Of a stretch of 18,108 nucleotides of DNA, positions 14,359 to 18,108 are shown piece after piece. The stretch's first letter is position 1, and each line of letters begins with the position of its first letter. The DNA is from Aalborgiella sp043775055 (GTDB taxonomy: Bacteria > Pseudomonadota > Gammaproteobacteria > Burkholderiales > Burkholderiaceae_C), in contig JAYVSU010000078.1 of the NCBI GenBank assembly GCA_043775055.1, forward strand, positions 1-18,108, in the 5' to 3' direction. The notes beneath the pieces are model-generated. The model was given only the letters and a program-made list of their open reading frames with translations. It had not been told where the DNA came from and made no database searches. The position numbers were made by a program, and so were the translations under genes.

Positions 14359-14435
14359 AAAACAGTCAAATTTAAGCATTTTTTGGCTGTAGCCGGTGTA
14401 TTTAATCATTAGTTAGCTATTAAATATATAGCAAA
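14359..14435 (-). repeat. 3'-end repeat element, copy C (between mutY and rapZ)
   Basis: Plus strand: AAAACAGTCAAATTTAAG, CATTTTTTGGCTGTAGCC, GGTGTATTTAATCATTAG, TTAGCTATTAAAT. It is the reference copy for the alignment with A (2675-2740) and B (13306-13380). Read on the mutY strand it begins right after the mutY stop TAA (14436-14438) and contains TAATAG, TAAC and TGATTAA, giving stops in several frames. rapZ ends 35 bases away, on the other side. No conventional terminator is visible in this convergent gap. Confidence 0.75.
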
Positions 14436-15500
14436 TTATACCCGAGTTGATTCCAACAACTTGCGCACCGGTGCTGGCAAACCCAGTTTTGACCACGCTT
14501 CTTTATCAAACCATTTCCCCTGAATCTTCGGGAAACTCGCTTTTGCAGTCGCCTCTAGGCCCACAGGGTGTAGATGCAGATCCTTGTGCGTCAAAACGTG
14601 TTTAAACACAGGTTCTTCAACGAGTTTTGACATGTCTTCAGATGGTAAAGCTGCCGTCAAAGCTTCAAAACTGGCAAATACTGGCAAGCAATACAAACCC
14701 GCCCAGATGCCGGGTGTGGGGCGTTGCTCAAGGTAGACGGCACCGTCGGGGCGCTGGGCCCACAGGAGCCAGAGCGATTCGCTGCTGCGCTTCAGGGTGC
14801 GGGTTTTGACGGGGTAGCGCTCGGGTTGACCTTGGGCGCTTGCAGCGCAGTGCAGCTGCACGGGACACAGCAGGCAATTGGGTTTACGGGTGCTGCACAG
14901 GCTGGCGCCCAGATCCATCACGCCTTGGGTGTAATGGGGCATGGCGGTCCATAAATCTGCCTTATTTTCGGGATTCGGCAGCATGTCTGTTGCGATGCGC
15001 CAAAGCTCGCGCTCATTCGCAGATTTGGCTAAATCGGCCTCAAAACCCAAAAAACGGGTCAATACGCGTTTGACATTGCCATCCAAAATCGCCACCCGCT
15101 CGCTGAAGCACAGCGAGGCAATGGCTGCAGCAGTCGACGGGCCGATGCCGGGTAAGGTTTGCAAGGCGACTGCATTTTGCGGGAAAGCGCCACCGTGCAG
15201 CGCCACCACGTCTTGGGCGCAGCGGTGCATGTTGCGGGCGCGGCTGTAGTAGCCCAAACCGCTCCACAGGCCCAGCACCTCGTCCAAACTCGCAGCAGCC
15301 AAGCTCGCCACCGTGGGGTGGGCGGCTAAAAAGCGAGCGAAATAGTCTCTCACGGTAGCCACCTGCGTTTGTTGCAGCATGATTTCAGACAGCCAGACTT
15401 TGTACGGGTCCCGCGTGTTTTGCCACGGCAAGTCGTGCCGACCATGCGTTTTTTGCCAGGCGACGATGGATTCTGCAAATGAATTTGAAGCTTTTGGCAT
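14436..15500 (-). CDS. mutY: A/G-specific adenine glycosylase MutY
   Basis: A 354-residue enzyme from ATG 15500. It removes adenine mispaired with 8-oxoguanine or G. The sequence shows catalytic Glu39 in WLSEIMLQQTQV, the helix-hairpin-helix LPGIGPSTAAAI (116-127), catalytic Asp140 in ILDGNVKRV, and the iron-sulfur ligands Cys202, 209, 212 and 218 (C-x6-C-x2-C-x5-C). A C-terminal NUDIX-like domain that reads 8-oxoG follows (VYLEQRPTPGIWAGLYCLP). A longer frame to 15590 would overlap mutM by 85 bases and adds a non-homologous N-terminus, so I chose Met 15500, 5 bases after the mutM stop. It is very likely cotranscribed with mutM. The stop TAA abuts repeat copy C. Confidence 0.95.
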   Translation of the reverse strand: MPKASNSFAESIVAWQKTHGRHDLPWQNTRDPYKVWLSEIMLQQTQVATVRDYFARFLAAHPTVASLAAASLDEVLGLWSGLGYYSRARNMHRCAQDVVALHGGAFPQNAVALQTLPGIGPSTAAAIASLCFSERVAILDGNVKRVLTRFLGFEADLAKSANERELWRIATDMLPNPENKADLWTAMPHYTQGVMDLGASLCSTRKPNCLLCPVQLHCAASAQGQPERYPVKTRTLKRSSESLWLLWAQRPDGAVYLEQRPTPGIWAGLYCLPVFASFEALTAALPSEDMSKLVEEPVFKHVLTHKDLHLHPVGLEATAKASFPKIQGKWFDKEAWSKLGLPAPVRKLLESTRV

Positions 15501-15505
15501 GTTAT

Positions 15506-16363
15506 TCAAGGTTTTTGGCAAACTGCACAATAAAACGTGGAACGCTGGCCTTGGACTATTTTTTTGATCAGCGTTTGGCAGTCCAAACACTGCAAGCCAG
15601 CGCGGTCATAGACCTTGGCTTCGAGCTGAAAATAGCCGCTCTCCCCTTTGGCGCTGGAGAAATCTTGCAGCGTGCTGCCACCTTTGGCAATCGCCCGCGC
15701 CAGCACCTCCCGAATCGCTGCATGCAGCTTGGCCGCTCTGGGTAAACTGATTTTGGTGGCACGCGTGGTCGGCCGAATACCCGCCATGAACAGCGCTTCT
15801 GAGGCGTAAATATTACCGACGCCAACGACCAATTCACCCGCTAACAGCACTTGTTTGACGGGTGCGCTGCGTTTTTTGAGGCCTGCGTGGAAGGTTTTGA
15901 GCTCAAAATCATCGGTCAACGGCTCGACGCCCAGCTTACCCAGGAGCTTTTGCGCGATGGCTGACTGCTCAGACGGCGCATACACCACGGCACCAAAGCG
16001 GCGTGGATCGTTTAACCGCAGCAAGCCGTGGGTGGTGACCAAATCGAAATGGTCATGTTTGCCAGCTGTGGGAACGGCGATGCCCGTCGACCCTGTTTGG
16101 CTAAAACTCAAGCTACCGGACATGCCCAAATGCATGAGCAGCAAGCCCGTTTCGGCACCTTGTGCTGAACTTTTAGACAAATCCAGCAACAAATACTTAC
16201 CGCGACGGCGGACTTGTAGCACCGTGTAACCCAGCAAGCCGTCAGGCTCGCAGCCCAGCGGCCAGCGCAGCGGTTTGCCCAAGCGCACGGCCAGCACCCG
16301 AGCGCCGGCAATACTGGCGGCAAAGCTCAAGCGGGTCACTTCGACTTCAGGTAGTTCAGGCAT
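15506..16363 (-). CDS. mutM: Formamidopyrimidine/8-oxoguanine DNA glycosylase MutM (Fpg)
   Basis: A 285-residue bifunctional glycosylase/AP lyase that excises 8-oxoguanine opposite C. It begins MPELPEVEVTR, so the catalytic Pro and Glu are present after Met removal. RRRGKYLLLDL carries the conserved Lys region, LMHLGMSGS the DNA-contacting loop, and HDHFDLVTTHGLLRLNDPRR the catalytic domain core. GELVVGVGNIYASEALF is the helix-two-turn-helix. The C-terminal zinc finger is C-x2-C-x16-C-x2-C (CLDC...CAVC). The length is slightly above the 270 usual. It is followed by mutY after 5 bases and diverges from the TPR gene across 70 bases. Confidence 0.97.
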   Translation of the reverse strand: MPELPEVEVTRLSFAASIAGARVLAVRLGKPLRWPLGCEPDGLLGYTVLQVRRRGKYLLLDLSKSSAQGAETGLLLMHLGMSGSLSFSQTGSTGIAVPTAGKHDHFDLVTTHGLLRLNDPRRFGAVVYAPSEQSAIAQKLLGKLGVEPLTDDFELKTFHAGLKKRSAPVKQVLLAGELVVGVGNIYASEALFMAGIRPTTRATKISLPRAAKLHAAIREVLARAIAKGGSTLQDFSSAKGESGYFQLEAKVYDRAGLQCLDCQTLIKKIVQGQRSTFYCAVCQKP

Positions 16364-16433
16364 ATTTACAAAGTTTGAGGATAAGGATGATAGTGAAGAT
16401 GAATCAAGAATTTAAGCAACAAGGTCAATGTGC

Positions 16434-18108
16434 ATGAATTATCATGTCTCTATGAAGCATTTTCGCCCCACCCAGTTGCGCATCACGGTCTTGTCCCTCA
16501 GTCTAGGTTTGCTTTACTTGGCGCCCAACTTCGGTTTTGCGCAAAGTCCAGCGCCACTAGCTGTGCCAGCGGCGCAAGTCAAGTCGACCGAAGCCGCTGA
16601 GCCTAACGTGCAGAATTCTGGCCTGTCTGCTGAGCTGTTTTTCAACATTTTGCTGAGCGAGCTGAGTTTGTTGGACAACGAACCGCGCGCTGCCTTTGCC
16701 TTGATGCTTGATTCCGCCCGTAAAACCAAAGATGAGGCTTTGTTTGAGCGCGCTGTGGGCATGGCGCTGCAAACCCGCTCGGGCGAAGCCGCTTTGATTG
16801 CTGCCCGCGCATGGCAAACCGCTTTGCCTGAATCGGTGATGGCTGCGCGCTTTGTGGTGCAAATTTTGATCGCCTTAAACCGCTCTGACACACTGGCTAA
16901 AGCGGTGTCAGATTATTTGGCATTGTCGTTAGCCAGCAAAACAGGCAATGCTGCCAGCCGCGACGAGGCGCTGGCTTCTGTGGCAGATATTTTTGCACGC
17001 GCTGCTGACAAAAAAGCCGCCGTGCCCGTGGTAGAGCAAGCCATGGCGCCTTATTTGAACAAGCCTGAAACCGCATTTACCGCCGCCATGACGGTGGGCC
17101 GTGTGCGTTTGCTGGCTGGCGACAGCAGCGGCGCCCTAGAGTCTGCCCGCCAAGCGCAGGCTTTGCAGACTAGCGCGGGGGAACCCGCTTTGCTCGCTTT
17201 GGCGTTGATGAGCCCCAAAGTACCGCTGGCCGAGCAAGTCGTAAAGCATTACCTCGACACCCCCGCCAACATGCCCAAGCCTGAAATCAGGCTCCTATAT
17301 TCACGCACCTTGCTGTCTAATGCACGGTTCAGCGAAGCATTGGCACAAGCCGTCAAGCTAAGCACCGAAGCACCCACTTTTGCGCAAGGCTGGCTGGTGT
17401 TGGGTAGTTTGCAGTTTCAAGACAGCCAAGACCACAACGACAGCAAAGCCGCAGCTGCGCAGGTTTCTTTGAAGAAATTCATCGAGCTGGCTCCATCGCT
17501 GCCAGAAGAACAACGCACGGCAGGACTGTCGCGCGCCTACCTGCTGCTGTCGCAAATCGCTGAAAACAACAAAGATTTTGAGGCCGCCAAAGCGTGGCTG
17601 GCCCAGGTGAGCAACACCGAAGAAGCCTTTTCAGTCCAAAACCGCCGCGCGTCGCTTTTAGCCAAGCAAGGCAAGCTTGAAGAAGCGCTGGCCTTGCTGG
17701 CCGAGCAACCTGAAAGCACAGGCGAAGAAGCGCAATTGAAGCTGACAGCCCAAGTGCAACTGCTGCGCGACAACAAACAATACCAACGCGCTTACGACCT
17801 CCTCTCCAAAGCCATTGACAAACTCACTGCCGATGCCAAAACCAGTTCAGCAGCCAGCCCTGACTTGTCTGACCTGCATTACGACTTGGCGATGCTGGCT
17901 GAAAAGCTGGAGCGGTTGGACGATATGGAGCGTCTTCTCAAGTTGGTGATTGCCGCCAAACCCGAGCACCACCACGCCTACAACGCGCTAGGTTACTCAT
18001 TGGCAGAACGGCGGCTGCGACTGCCTGAAGCCAAAGCGTTGATCCAAAAAGCGGTGCAATTGTCGCCCAACGACCCGTTTATTGCCGACAGCTTGGGTTG
18101 GGTGGAGT
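16434..18108 (+). CDS. Exported TPR-repeat protein (3' end outside window)
   Basis: The frame is open from ATG 16434 to the window edge (558 codons and counting). The N-terminus has a basic stretch (MKHFRPTQLR) then a hydrophobic segment (ITVLSLSLGLLYLAPNFGFA) ending at AQS, a likely Sec signal peptide cut after FA. The body is Ala- and Leu-rich helical repeats. The clearest TPR is near residues 510-558 (YNALGYSLAERRLRLPEAKA, then AVQLSPNDPFIADSLGWVE). It probably acts in the periplasm or at the outer membrane as a binding scaffold; its partners are unknown. In relatives I recall a similar TPR protein between mutM and lolB-ispE, so lolB may lie just beyond the window (inference). AAGG (16421-16424) lies 9 bases before the ATG; an in-frame ATG at 16428 and another at 16452 are possible alternatives. 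Confidence 0.88.
   Translation, partial: MNYHVSMKHFRPTQLRITVLSLSLGLLYLAPNFGFAQSPAPLAVPAAQVKSTEAAEPNVQNSGLSAELFFNILLSELSLLDNEPRAAFALMLDSARKTKDEALFERAVGMALQTRSGEAALIAARAWQTALPESVMAARFVVQILIALNRSDTLAKAVSDYLALSLASKTGNAASRDEALASVADIFARAADKKAAVPVVEQAMAPYLNKPETAFTAAMTVGRVRLLAGDSSGALESARQAQALQTSAGEPALLALALMSPKVPLAEQVVKHYLDTPANMPKPEIRLLYSRTLLSNARFSEALAQAVKLSTEAPTFAQGWLVLGSLQFQDSQDHNDSKAAAAQVSLKKFIELAPSLPEEQRTAGLSRAYLLLSQIAENNKDFEAAKAWLAQVSNTEEAFSVQNRRASLLAKQGKLEEALALLAEQPESTGEEAQLKLTAQVQLLRDNKQYQRAYDLLSKAIDKLTADAKTSSAASPDLSDLHYDLAMLAEKLERLDDMERLLKLVIAAKPEHHHAYNALGYSLAERRLRLPEAKALIQKAVQLSPNDPFIADSLGWVE

Noticed and set aside
15501..15590. Extended MutY N-terminus (start at 15590)
   Set aside because: It would overlap the end of mutM by 85 bases and the added residues do not look like MutY; Met at 15500 matches the family start.
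1..18108. CRISPR array, defence island, prophage or IS element
   Set aside because: No direct repeats with regular unique spacers, no transposase or integrase frame, and nearly all sequence is covered by recognised core genes.

Overview
The window looks like core chromosome of a betaproteobacterium of the order Burkholderiales, most probably Comamonadaceae (Rhodoferax, Limnohabitans and relatives). This rests on the gene order rdgB-rph-kinase-yicC-gmk-rpoZ-spoT, hrcA-nadK-recN and rapZ-mutY-mutM-TPR protein, on the protein sequences and on the moderate GC content. The placement is inference from memory; no database was searched. Gene density is high, and no stretch over 300 bases lacks a gene.

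Layout. Positions 1-52 are the 3' part of a class II tRNA (probably tRNA-Ser), followed by two stacked hairpins and an AT-rich gene for a BamE-like lipoprotein (136-759). The minus-strand block hemW-rdgB-rph (761-3464) and a Ser/Thr protein kinase (3594-4481) cover porphyrin-related radical-SAM chemistry, nucleotide-pool cleaning, tRNA 3' trimming and signalling. The kinase diverges from the plus-strand run yicC-gmk-rpoZ (4618-6495), which ends in a strong intrinsic terminator; spoT (6625-8910) follows. Convergent with spoT is greB (8980-9539, minus), whose frame is broken by a one-base loss. A tRNA with a CAU anticodon and hrcA lie upstream of it on the same strand. hrcA diverges from nadK-recN-rapZ (10732-14323) across only 29 bases. 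rapZ converges on mutM-mutY (minus, 16363 to 14436), and mutM diverges from an exported TPR-repeat protein that runs off the right edge.

Functional themes. gmk, rpoZ and spoT link GTP synthesis, the omega subunit and (p)ppGpp turnover. mutM and mutY form the 8-oxoguanine repair pair, and rdgB removes damaged purine triphosphates. recN serves double-strand break repair, and nadK supplies NADP. hrcA is the heat-shock repressor.

Most notable features: (1) a dispersed element of about 65-75 bp, in three copies, each at the 3' end of a minus- or plus-strand gene (rph, recN, mutY) in the same sense orientation and rich in stop codons; one copy is translated as the C-terminal tail of RecN. (2) A 12-unit hexanucleotide array (GCCATT) that contains the spoT stop codon. 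(3) The frameshifted greB next to that array. (4) A terminator-like hairpin plus U-tract inside the last codons of hemW. I did not find a defence system, CRISPR array, prophage or complete mobile element.
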